From: Bin87 sp034428455
GTDB taxonomy: Bacteria > Chloroflexota > Dehalococcoidia > Lucifugimonadales > UBA3495
Direction: 5' to 3'
Length of the DNA stretch: 31,670 bases
Assembly (NCBI GenBank): GCA_034428455.1
Contig: DAOUHZ010000094.1
Location: forward strand, 1-31,670
Positions 15,735 through 22,548 of this stretch are shown here, piece after piece (position 1 is the stretch's first letter; each line of letters starts with the position of its first letter). A program made the position numbers and the translations under genes. The notes under the pieces are model-generated. The model saw only the letters and a list, made by a program, of their open reading frames with translations. It was not told where the DNA came from and did not search any database.

Positions 15735-15931
15735 TTACCCACCCAATTGCAATGGAAGAAGAGAGTACGCATGAAGGAGCCGCCCCAGCCATCCATCAGC
15801 TCGTTGCTGGGATCCAAGCCGGCGCAGAACGATACCGGCGCGAAAATCGCCCAGGGGATCACAATGAGGGAGAGAACTACAAAAGGAACGACGAAGACAC
15901 CCAGAGGCGCCATCTCTTTCAGCTTTTCCAT
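15731..15931 (-). CDS. Small membrane protein, 66 residues
   Basis: Starts MEKLKEMAPLGV at ATG 15931, with a strong AGGAGG at 15941-15946 on the minus strand. The open frame extends 9 codons further but past the RBS, so that start is rejected. One clear transmembrane segment, GVFVVPFVVLSLIVIPWAIF (11-30), is followed by a short tail ending HCNWVGK. Its TGA overlaps the next gene's GTG by 4 bp. Together they look like a two-subunit membrane complex of unknown role. It is divergently transcribed from the Fur-family gene, which may regulate it. Confidence 0.65.
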   Translation of the reverse strand: MEKLKEMAPLGVFVVPFVVLSLIVIPWAIFAPVSFCAGLDPSNELMDGWGGSFMRTLFFHCNWVGK

Positions 15932-16025
15932 GGTACCGTTCCTCCTGAAGGAAACCACCGCTTGTCAGCCATTATATCTCTAAACCACCAGATGCCCCTA
16001 CTGCGCCAACCGAGAACCGGCCGGT

Positions 16026-16054
16026 TTGCCGCCAAAAATCGTGAATGCTATACT
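16026..16054 (+). promoter_or_regulatory. Candidate sigma70 promoter of the Fur-family gene
   Basis: TTGCCG (16026-16031) and TATACT (16049-16054) are separated by 17 bp, a good match to a housekeeping promoter. The start of the gene is 64 bp further on, so the leader would be about 55 nt. Confidence 0.5.
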
Positions 16055-16117
16055 CCCTGCAAGATGCTGCCGGAGCGGTTTTTGCGGAAGGCGACGGGCG
16101 CAGTATCCGGAGGGCCG

Positions 16118-16567
16118 ATGATACAAAGCGCCGTTGTGCAGCAGCTTCGTCAGGGAGGCGTGCGGGTCACGCCGCAGCGCCTGGCCATCGCCGAGGCCGT
16201 GCTCAACTCCACCGACCACCCCACGGTGCAGCAGATCCACGAGCGCGTCCAGCAGCACTTCCCGTCAATGACGCTGGCCACGGTTTATTCGACCCTGGGC
16301 GTGCTTTCAAAGAGCGGCTTGATCCAGGAACTGCCCTTCGCCAAGCAGTCCCGCTACGAGAGCAACGTCTCGCCGCACGTGAACCTGGTCTGCATCGGGT
16401 GCGGGAATATCGCGGACGCCGACGACAGCAGCGACATCATCATCCGCCTGCGCGACCAAGTCTCCACCGAAACCCGGTTCCAGGTCATGTGGCAGCGGGT
16501 CGATTTCCACGGCTGGTGCCGTTCTTGCCTGCCAGCGGATGAGCCGGCCAACTCTGCCTCCGGCTAG
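16118..16567 (+). CDS. Fur/PerR-family metalloregulator
   Basis: 149 residues from ATG 16118, with CCGGAGG 5-11 bp upstream; an ATG at 16064 is a less likely start. The N-terminal winged helix has VRVTPQRLAIAEAVL (15-29), HPTVQQIHERV (34-44) and MTLATVYSTLGVL (51-63). The C-terminal dimerisation domain carries the structural zinc pairs CIGC (92-95) and CRSC (134-137). At the sensory site, the usual H-x-H before the first Cys pair reads SPHVNLVC (H87, N89), so one His is replaced by Asn. It probably represses iron, peroxide or zinc-related genes. The divergent small membrane genes and the downstream VOC gene (12 bp after its stop) are candidate targets. Confidence 0.88.
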   Translation: MIQSAVVQQLRQGGVRVTPQRLAIAEAVLNSTDHPTVQQIHERVQQHFPSMTLATVYSTLGVLSKSGLIQELPFAKQSRYESNVSPHVNLVCIGCGNIADADDSSDIIIRLRDQVSTETRFQVMWQRVDFHGWCRSCLPADEPANSASG

Positions 16568-16579
16568 TCGGCGTTTCCC

Positions 16580-16945
16580 GTGATTACCGGCGTTGTCGGC
16601 ATAACCCTGTGGACCGACGACCTGGACCGGATGTTGCGGTTCTACCGTGACGTCCTGCGTCTGCCCCTCCATTCCTTCCACGAGGACGAGGGGTTTGCAG
16701 CCTTTGAATTGGGAGATATCCGGTTCAACGTGGGCCGGCACGCCGGCGTAAGCGGCAAGTCGCGAGACCCACTGCGCATGATGCCCCATCTCGGCGTCGA
16801 CGACATCCACGCCGAGCACGCCAGGCTTGCCGCCGAGGGCGTACCGTTCATCCGCGTTCCCGAGCGGGAGCACTGGGGCGGGTGGGTCGCCACCCTCAGC
16901 GATCCCGACGGGAACGTGCTCCAGTTGTTGCAGTTCCCCGATTAG
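16580..16945 (+). CDS. VOC family protein
   Basis: 121 residues from a GTG start at 16580, 12 bp after the Fur-family stop, so likely in the same operon. Both halves of the fold are visible: VGITLWTDDLDRMLRFYRDV (6-25) and PHLGVDDIHAEHARLAAEG (about 69-87), with the C-terminal SDPDGNVLQLLQF supplying the usual final strand. The first His found in many VOC enzymes is replaced (GITLWT), so it may not bind metal there. Possible roles range from antibiotic-binding to dioxygenase-like. The function is unknown. Confidence 0.82.
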   Translation: MITGVVGITLWTDDLDRMLRFYRDVLRLPLHSFHEDEGFAAFELGDIRFNVGRHAGVSGKSRDPLRMMPHLGVDDIHAEHARLAAEGVPFIRVPEREHWGGWVATLSDPDGNVLQLLQFPD

Positions 16946-16957
16946 CGGTTCGGGCGC

Positions 16958-17209
16958 TCATTCCCGGAGCTTGCGGGCCAGCTCAGCGTTGGACGGTTCC
17001 ACCAGCACCGACCCGTCCGGGAAAATGATCGTCGGGATGATCAGCCGGTTGTCGTTCACCTGCTTCACGTAGGCTTGGGCGTCGTCGTCGCCATCCACGT
17101 TGATGTACTCGTAGGCCACTGACCGGCTGTCCAGGTAATTCCTGGAGCGGTGACAATCGGGGCACCACTCGGCGCCATAGAGCTTGATTTCAGGTTCGGC
17201 GGTGGTCAT
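16958..17209 (-). CDS. Glutaredoxin-like protein (mycoredoxin type)
   Basis: 83 residues with the redox motif CPDC (C16-C19) in LYGAEWCPDCHRSRNYLDS, then VAYEYINVDGD and the cis-Pro loop IIPTIIFPDGS at about 57-67. Size and motif fit glutaredoxin/mycoredoxin-like thiol reductases. It lies 44 bp downstream of the flavin reductase gene and converges with the VOC gene, 12 bp apart. Co-transcription with the flavin reductase is likely. Confidence 0.92.
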   Translation of the reverse strand: MTTAEPEIKLYGAEWCPDCHRSRNYLDSRSVAYEYINVDGDDDAQAYVKQVNDNRLIIPTIIFPDGSVLVEPSNAELARKLRE

Positions 17210-17253
17210 GCGGTTGCCTCCATGCGTTCGCGGCCTTCCTTCTGTCGAAGAGT

Positions 17254-17913
17254 TCAGTCGGCGGCCCGGCCGGCGCCCTCGTCCTGCTCGGTGTAGGTCG
17301 GGCGAACCAGCTCGAACACGTCGTCGGTGTGGCAGTACATGTTGCCGGCCAGGCGGCCGGTGGGCTTGAGCGCGGCGTGGTTGATCCGCAGGCCGTTGGG
17401 ACCGTCGTAGAGCACCTTGTCGCTGACGTGCATGCGGACGATTTCGCCGATGACGATCCCGTGGGCGTGGGGTTGTTCACCGATGTTCACCACCTGCACC
17501 AGCCGACACTCCATGTTCACCGGAGATTCCAGTACCCGGGGGGCTTTCACGATTTCGCTGGACGCCTCGGTAAGTCCGGCGATGTCAAACTCCGACACGT
17601 CGGACGGGTACTCGGCGGCGGTGGCGTTCATGGCGGCGGCGATGTCGTCCACCACCACGTTGACCACGTACTCGCCGGTCTCCTCCACGTTGGTCAGGGT
17701 GTCCTTGCGCTTGTCCTGCCACCCCGGAGCGCGGCGCGACGAGGAGAAGATGACCGTGGGCGGGTTGTAGGCCATGGCGTTGAAGAAGCTGAAGGGCGCG
17801 AGATTCACCACGCCGTCGGTGGAAATGGTGGACACAAACGCGATGGGCCGCGGCACGACCACGCCGGTGAGTATCATGTTGAAGCGGTCAAAGTTCCTGG
17901 GGTCGATGAGCAT
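17254..17913 (-). CDS. Flavin reductase-like (FMN-binding split barrel) protein
   Basis: 219 residues. The N-terminal PRPIAFVSTISTDGVVNLAPFSFFNAMAYNPP motif (about 21-52) is the signature of the flavin-reductase-like split-barrel family, followed by the DTLTNVEETGEYVVNVV region. Members bind FMN and serve as flavin reductases supplying two-component monooxygenases or as other FMN oxidoreductases. It is the first gene of a two-gene minus-strand operon with the glutaredoxin. No monooxygenase partner is adjacent. Confidence 0.88.
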   Translation of the reverse strand: MLIDPRNFDRFNMILTGVVVPRPIAFVSTISTDGVVNLAPFSFFNAMAYNPPTVIFSSSRRAPGWQDKRKDTLTNVEETGEYVVNVVVDDIAAAMNATAAEYPSDVSEFDIAGLTEASSEIVKAPRVLESPVNMECRLVQVVNIGEQPHAHGIVIGEIVRMHVSDKVLYDGPNGLRINHAALKPTGRLAGNMYCHTDDVFELVRPTYTEQDEGAGRAAD

Positions 17914-18049
17914 TGCGGATGGCTCCTGGGTGGTTTCGACATGGATGGACGGGAATTTGCTGATTATACATCCTCGGCAGGCCCGAGCCGCCGGGGTTTG
18001 GCTTGGGCACGGCCGGGTCAGTTATACAGGCTGAGGGCGTGGAGAATGC

Positions 18050-19204
18050 TCAAGGAATTGGAGAGGCGACGGTGAAGTTTCGAGGATTTAGCAATGTGTA
18101 TTTTCGGCCTTCGCGGTGAACATCGCCGTCTATGCTGATTTGAATGCCATCCCGAAAAGCTCGCCAAACCGCATCGTAATCAGCGGTTTGGAACTGTACC
18201 TGCAAAGCTACCGGACGATCGTCAAGTTCGCATACCACCACGGAATGGCCGTCAAACTCTTCCCGACGCTGGCGGTCCAACCCTACAATCTCGCCGACGA
18301 CGTGAGCATCGGTAAAGGGACTGTTTTGGCGCAACAGCTGCGCCCCTTGGGCAAAAACATCGGCGGCACTCTCAGCAAATTGGATTTCCCCATCGTGGGC
18401 ATCCGCCGGCCGTACCGCTGCCCAGGAAAGGCTGACTCCGATGCCATGGCCACCGCGGGCCAAATGCGCTACCGCGTCGCAGAAATTGGCGCTGACCCCT
18501 TGAGATGGCGCTGTCTGGAATACGTCCGCGATGTCTTTCCCACCAATTACCGCGGCCGCAGTTTGATCCGCTTCCCGCAAGCCGTTGTTCAGGGCGATGG
18601 TAGCCTGCCGGGGGAAAGGAGCGCGGAAGGCGTCGCCCAGGTCCTCTTGCACGCCGTACCCGGTCGGTACTTCCGAATGTAGTGTCAGCTCCGGTCCGGC
18701 TTCGTATCCGGGCAGTGGACGCACGCTCCGCACGTAATCGGTAACTTGACCGCTGGCCCGTCCACGATACACTGCTTGTCCCGGATGCTCGGCAGCACGG
18801 GCCGCCGCTGCGATCAGGTCGCGCGCCCGGGTGAGAAATTCCACACTGTCGCCGAGAGTCCAGCCAGATTGCCCAACGCCGTTCAAAGGCCGCAATCGGA
18901 TGACGTCGGCGCCGGCCCCCACCAAGTCATAATAGACCTCCAGTTGGGAACGCTCCTCGATTTCCGAAAGGAGCGCCACCGCCTCAGCTATCCGCACGGC
19001 ATAAGCGTCAGACTGCTCGCGCAACGGTATCAATATCTCGTTGACTTGCTCCCCGCGCGTGGCAGACCACACCATAATTCGGTTGCGCCAGAGTTCCTCC
19101 TGGACCCAATCGTGGGCTTGGAGGTATGCGCGCAACTTATCCGGGGACACGCGCCGCAATGATGCCGAGTCCCTGATTTGCACGTCCATCGCAAACTCCG
19201 TCAC
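18050..19204 (-). CDS. Unknown 384-residue protein coupled to the DUF4365-like gene
   Basis: Starts with GTG at 19204; its GTGA overlaps the stop of the upstream gene by 4 bp, so the pair is translationally coupled. The N-terminal region (about 14-50) reads SLRRVSPDKLRAYLQAHDWV, a pattern I have seen in uncharacterised actinobacterial and chloroflexotal proteins. The central part (100-300) is mixed alpha/beta without known motifs. The C-terminal part has strand-rich FDGHSVVVCELDDRPVAL (about 318-335) and no transmembrane segment. ATG at codon 6 is an alternative start. Given the DUF4365-like partner and the type I RM genes nearby, a role in defence is plausible but unproven. Confidence 0.65.
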   Translation of the reverse strand: MTEFAMDVQIRDSASLRRVSPDKLRAYLQAHDWVQEELWRNRIMVWSATRGEQVNEILIPLREQSDAYAVRIAEAVALLSEIEERSQLEVYYDLVGAGADVIRLRPLNGVGQSGWTLGDSVEFLTRARDLIAAAARAAEHPGQAVYRGRASGQVTDYVRSVRPLPGYEAGPELTLHSEVPTGYGVQEDLGDAFRAPFPRQATIALNNGLREADQTAAAVIGGKDIADVFQTAPSQGVSANFCDAVAHLARGGHGIGVSLSWAAVRPADAHDGEIQFAESAADVFAQGAQLLRQNSPFTDAHVVGEIVGLDRQRREEFDGHSVVVCELDDRPVALQVQFQTADYDAVWRAFRDGIQISIDGDVHREGRKYTLLNPRNFTVASPIP

Positions 19205-19671
19205 CCGATCAACTGTTGGAACATATCATGCAAGCCGTTTTGGTCGAACACGTTCATCAAAGGAATCGAAACTCGGACGGTCGACGAATTGGACGAAGTT
19301 GGCAAGCCCATTAGCGAAACCCAGTACGAGCATTTCCGCAAGCACAGCTCATCTTCGCTCTGCGCCAGCCATTGATCTGCATCATTCGGCATGATAAATA
19401 ATATTAGCACACGCGGCAGGTCATCATCTAAAACCAGCCGATTATAGTCCTCTGCGCGGAGGTCATAGCGAATGTCGCTGCCGGAAACCGTATAACGGGT
19501 GGTCGATTTGAGTTGAAAATCCAGTCGATTCACACCTCTGGAAGGACGGCGAATCGTTCCGTCAACTCCATGTTCGTCAACGGTCCAGACAGCCAAGTTG
19601 AAACCAGTGCGGAATATGACAGACCGCACGTAGGACAAGGACAGTTGCTCCTGTATGAAGTTGGGCGACAT
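19201..19671 (-). CDS. DUF4365-like PD-(D/E)XK-type protein
   Basis: 156 residues from ATG 19671, or 157 from the in-frame TTG just before it. The first half has SLSYVRSVIFRTGFNLAVW and then the nuclease-like core: an acidic residue in GVDGTIRR (D near 37) followed by LDFQLKST, where Q-x-K stands in for the usual (D/E)-x-K, as is common in DUF4365 proteins. The second half has DLRAEDYNRLV and PRVLILFIMP, also typical of that family. DUF4365 proteins are considered likely nucleases and occur in defence loci and beside other unknown proteins. It is first in a two-gene operon with the 384-residue protein. Confidence 0.7.
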   Translation of the reverse strand: MSPNFIQEQLSLSYVRSVIFRTGFNLAVWTVDEHGVDGTIRRPSRGVNRLDFQLKSTTRYTVSGSDIRYDLRAEDYNRLVLDDDLPRVLILFIMPNDADQWLAQSEDELCLRKCSYWVSLMGLPTSSNSSTVRVSIPLMNVFDQNGLHDMFQQLIG

Positions 19672-19751
19672 CAAGCTACCGACCTAACAGAATGGGGATT
19701 AGCATCACGTTTCAGGCGATTGTAGCAAACCGAACAAAGGTGCGCAATATT

Positions 19752-19856
19752 CTAGCCGTCCCACACCCGCGCGATGGCCTCCCGGATGCGCCGCTGCATC
19801 CGCTCCACCAGCTCACGGTTGGCCGACACCGGAGTGCGTTGCACTTCGGCGATTGA
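19752..19856 (-). pseudogene. C-terminal fragment of an Hsd subunit (type I RM)
   Basis: The minus-strand frame ending at TAG (19752-19754) reads ...ANRELVERMQRRIREAIARVWDG. This resembles the C-terminal helix tail of type I HsdM and HsdM-HsdS proteins: the intact hsdM here ends EGYQ...IIEQTEREIAAAIGRVWESG. No start or upstream domain exists, and palindrome copy A begins 4 bp upstream. It looks like the displaced tail of an earlier hsd gene. Confidence 0.6.
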
Positions 19857-19859
19857 GCG

Positions 19860-19966
19860 GTCAGGATCAGGACTTCAAGATTTGAGGATGATCAGGGTTC
19901 GTGTTGCCTTTGGCGCAATCATCTCAATCCAGTAAATCCTGAAATCCGGTGAATCCTGATTCTGAC
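19860..19966. repeat. GTCAGAATCAGGATT palindrome, copy A
   Basis: A 107-bp imperfect inverted repeat, with left end GTCAGGATCAGGACT and right end AATCCTGATTCTGAC, and internal GGATT/AATCC repeats every 9-10 bp. It begins beside the Hsd fragment and ends 6 bp from the stop of the GxxExxY gene. Confidence 0.75.
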
Positions 19967-19972
19967 AAAGTT

Positions 19973-20347
19973 TCAGTGCCGGTTGCCTCCAAATACACGC
20001 CGGTATTGCAGACTCTGGGCGCCAAAGTTCAATAGCAGTCCCAGATCAAGACCATAAGCAATGACGTAGTTTTTCGCCTGCGCCAGGTGCACGGGTTCCA
20101 GCGTGGTAAGGGCTTTTAATTCCACTGCGACACGGTTGCCCACGATGAAATCAGCCCTTCTGGAACCGATCTCAATCCCCCGGTAATAGATGGGCTGCTC
20201 GATTTCGCGGCCGAAATCGATACCGGCACGTTCCATCTCCATGGCCAGGGCTCGTTGATAGATTACTTCCTGGAACCCGGGACCCAGCGCGCGATGCACA
20301 GTCATGGCACAGCCGATTATGTCGTAAGTAAGCTTATCGTTAATCAT
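19973..20347 (-). CDS. GxxExxY family protein
   Basis: 124 residues with the family name motif GFQEVIY (G24, E27, Y30) and a PD-(D/E)XK-like core, RADFIV (D66) followed by AVELKA (E76-x-K78). The end (GLLLNFGAQSLQYRRV) is also typical. The function of the family is not established; its fold suggests a nuclease. It lies between palindrome copies A and B, with its stop 6 bp from copy A and its start 27 bp from copy B. The full family length is present and the catalytic-like residues are intact. Confidence 0.93.
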   Translation of the reverse strand: MINDKLTYDIIGCAMTVHRALGPGFQEVIYQRALAMEMERAGIDFGREIEQPIYYRGIEIGSRRADFIVGNRVAVELKALTTLEPVHLAQAKNYVIAYGLDLGLLLNFGAQSLQYRRVFGGNRH

Positions 20348-20374
20348 TGCAGCGCCCTATTCCTTGCCGTCATC

Positions 20375-20481
20375 GTCAGAATCAGGATTTACGGGATTGT
20401 CGGATTACCAGGATTCGCGGCGTCCCTGCGTAATCAGCTCAATCCTGCAAATCCCGAAATCCGGCGAATCCTGATTCTGAC
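20375..20481. repeat. GTCAGAATCAGGATT palindrome, copy B
   Basis: 107 bp, the same length as copy A, with perfect 15-bp terminal inverted repeats (20375-20389 and 20467-20481) and period-like GGATT units inside. It ends 2 bp before the stop codon of hsdM (20484). Confidence 0.85.
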
Positions 20482-20483
20482 GG

Positions 20484-22436
20484 TTACCCGCTTTCCCACA
20501 CCCGCCCTATCGCCGCCGCAATCTCCCTTTCTGTCTGCTCAATGATCTGCTGCGCCCCGTCAATCACCCGCTGGTAGCCCTCAATCTCGGCCACGATTTC
20601 CCGCTGCACCTCCAGCGGCGGCAGAGGAATTTCCAAGTCGGCGAACTTCGTCTTTGTGATTTCCTTGTAGGTTGCACCACTGGCCTTCGCCTGCATTTCT
20701 GGCACCAACTTGGTAACTGCCAGCGCCACGTATTCCGCCATCGCCCGGCTGGTGTCCTCAATGACGATGTTCTTGAACCCCTGGTTGGTTGCCAGAGGAA
20801 TGCGGTTGATTCCGACGCGGCCGATAGTCGCTCTGGACGAGACAACCACCGAATCGGCCGGGATGATTTTGGCAGCCGAGCGAGCTAATCCGGCGTCAGT
20901 GATGGTGCGTTCAGTAGTTTCGATTTCGCTGATGAAGTTTTCAGCTGGCAGGTCAACCAAGGTTATCCATGGAATATCGCCGTCCCAATACCGCGGTTCA
21001 TCAGATTTCGGGGTCCCGCCGCTGACGACTTCAAACAGTCCCGGCTCCCCAAGTTTTACCGTAGGGTACCGAGATGTACTTTCTGTTATCGTCCTGTACC
21101 GCTCCCCACTCAGGTTGTATTCGCCGTCACCAGCGATTTTGCCCTTTGCAACGATGTGGCCCTTCATGGACTGGTAGTCGTCCACCATTTCCCCTGCGCG
21201 TAGCCGCCGCAGGTGCTCGTTGATTTCTTCGGCCACGGCGGGCAGGTCGTCCTGGGCGATGGGCCGGCGCTGGGCGCCCAGGTCGTAGCCGTCGTTTTCC
21301 ACCTTGAAGAACGCCACGCTGTCCGTTTTCGGCGCCAGGACCTTGTCCAGTATCAGGATGGATGTCTTCACGCCGCTGTAGGGGTTGAAGACGCCGCCGG
21401 GCAGGGAGACGACGGCCACCAGGCTCTCGTCCAGCAGGATGCGGCGCAGCTGTCGGTAGGCGTTCTGGCTCTGGAAGATGACGCCCTCCGGCACGATGAT
21501 GCCGGCCCGCCCATGCTCGTTCAGGTGGGATGCGATATAGTCCACGAACAGCACCTCGGCGCGCCGGGCGGGAACGCGAAACCGCGTGTGGGGCTTGATG
21601 CCGCCCTTGGGCGTCATGAACGGCGGATTGGCCAGGATCACGTCGGCGTATTCGTTCCAGTGGTCGGCGCTGGTCAGCGTGTCGTAGTTGGCGATGTTGG
21701 GGTTCTTGTTCTGTGTGTGCAGGTACATGTTCGCCATGGCCAGCTTAGTCATCTCCGGCGAGATGTCGTAGCCCTTCAGGTTGTCGGCCAGCCGGGTCAG
21801 GTCCGGGGTGGACAGGGAGGTTCCGCCGCCCGGCGCCTCGTGTTGGCTCCTGACGTGCTGGTAAGCCGACACCAGGAAGCCGGCGGTGCCGCAGGCGGGG
21901 TCAATGATGACCTCGTGCTTCTGCGGGTTGACGATGCTCACGATGAAGTCAATGATGTGGCGCGGGGTGCGGAACTGGCCGGCGTCGGCCTGGGCCTCGG
22001 CGGTTTTCAGCAGGTACTCGTAGGCGTCGCCCAGCTTCTCGCTGTCGTCGTACTCCATGCGGTCCATGGTGTTCAGGAAGAGGGCCAGGGTCCGGTGGTC
22101 GCCGTAGGGCACCACGGCATCCTTGAAGATCTCGCGGAACACCGCCGGCAGCGTCTGGGCGTCCCGCAGTGCGCTGAGGCCGGCGCGGTAGAGCTCGCTG
22201 CGCTGGGTGTCGTCCCGCCGGAGGCTCATCACGTTGCCCCAGTCGTACTGCGCCAGGTCGCCGGTGAAGTAGTGCCGCTGGCCGCCCAATTCGACGGCCT
22301 GCCGGTCGTCGTCGCTCATGAACTTGTAGGTCAGCGCCAGCGTGATCTGCTGGCACTGCATCATGGGGACGGGTATCTGGCCGACCAGGGTGTTGCGGGC
22401 GTCGTCGATGATTTTCCGGGTGTCGTTATTCCGCAT
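20484..22436 (-). CDS. hsdM: Type I restriction-modification HsdM fused to an HsdS half
   Basis: A 650-residue fusion. Residues 1-440 are an N6-adenine methyltransferase of the HsdM type: helical N-terminal domain (KFMSDDDRQAVELGG), FRTPRHIIDF (155-164), SAM motif DPACGTAGF (179-187) and catalytic NPPF (270-273). From about 457 a single HsdS-type target-recognition domain follows (KLGEPGLFEVVSGGTPKS, WITLVDLP, VVSSRATIGRVG), then the conserved-region helix (LPPLEVQREIVAEIEGYQRVI...). A full HsdS has two such halves, so DNA recognition probably needs two fusion proteins per complex and would give a symmetric target. It pairs with hsdR upstream on the same strand. Confidence 0.93.
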   Translation of the reverse strand: MRNNDTRKIIDDARNTLVGQIPVPMMQCQQITLALTYKFMSDDDRQAVELGGQRHYFTGDLAQYDWGNVMSLRRDDTQRSELYRAGLSALRDAQTLPAVFREIFKDAVVPYGDHRTLALFLNTMDRMEYDDSEKLGDAYEYLLKTAEAQADAGQFRTPRHIIDFIVSIVNPQKHEVIIDPACGTAGFLVSAYQHVRSQHEAPGGGTSLSTPDLTRLADNLKGYDISPEMTKLAMANMYLHTQNKNPNIANYDTLTSADHWNEYADVILANPPFMTPKGGIKPHTRFRVPARRAEVLFVDYIASHLNEHGRAGIIVPEGVIFQSQNAYRQLRRILLDESLVAVVSLPGGVFNPYSGVKTSILILDKVLAPKTDSVAFFKVENDGYDLGAQRRPIAQDDLPAVAEEINEHLRRLRAGEMVDDYQSMKGHIVAKGKIAGDGEYNLSGERYRTITESTSRYPTVKLGEPGLFEVVSGGTPKSDEPRYWDGDIPWITLVDLPAENFISEIETTERTITDAGLARSAAKIIPADSVVVSSRATIGRVGINRIPLATNQGFKNIVIEDTSRAMAEYVALAVTKLVPEMQAKASGATYKEITKTKFADLEIPLPPLEVQREIVAEIEGYQRVIDGAQQIIEQTEREIAAAIGRVWESG

Positions 22437-22460
22437 GGTTGGGGGTTCTCCGCGGGGATC

Positions 22461-22548
22461 GTCAGAAGCAGGATTCCCAAGGTTAGAGGATTTTCAGGAT
22501 GTTCATAAATCCTGAAAATCTCAAAATCCGGCAAATCCTAATTCAGAC
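22461..22548. repeat. GTCAGAATCAGGATT palindrome, copy C (diverged)
   Basis: 88 bp, with left end GTCAGAAGCAGGATT and right end AATCCTAATTCAGAC. It fills most of the gap between hsdM and hsdR. The hsdR stop codon (TGA at 22543-22545) lies inside its right end, so it overlaps the coding region by a few bases. Confidence 0.65.

Noticed and set aside
15529..15792. 87-residue minus-strand frame with membrane-like parts
   Set aside because: It is another phase of the two small membrane genes, which have an RBS and a 4-bp overlap.
19860..22548. CRISPR array suspected from repeated GGATT/AATCC units
   Set aside because: The units are degenerate, with no regular spacers and with genes between copies; they form palindromes, not direct repeats.
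19860..22548. Classical integron cassettes
   Set aside because: No integrase is in the window and the palindromes lack the attC core sites; only the layout is similar.
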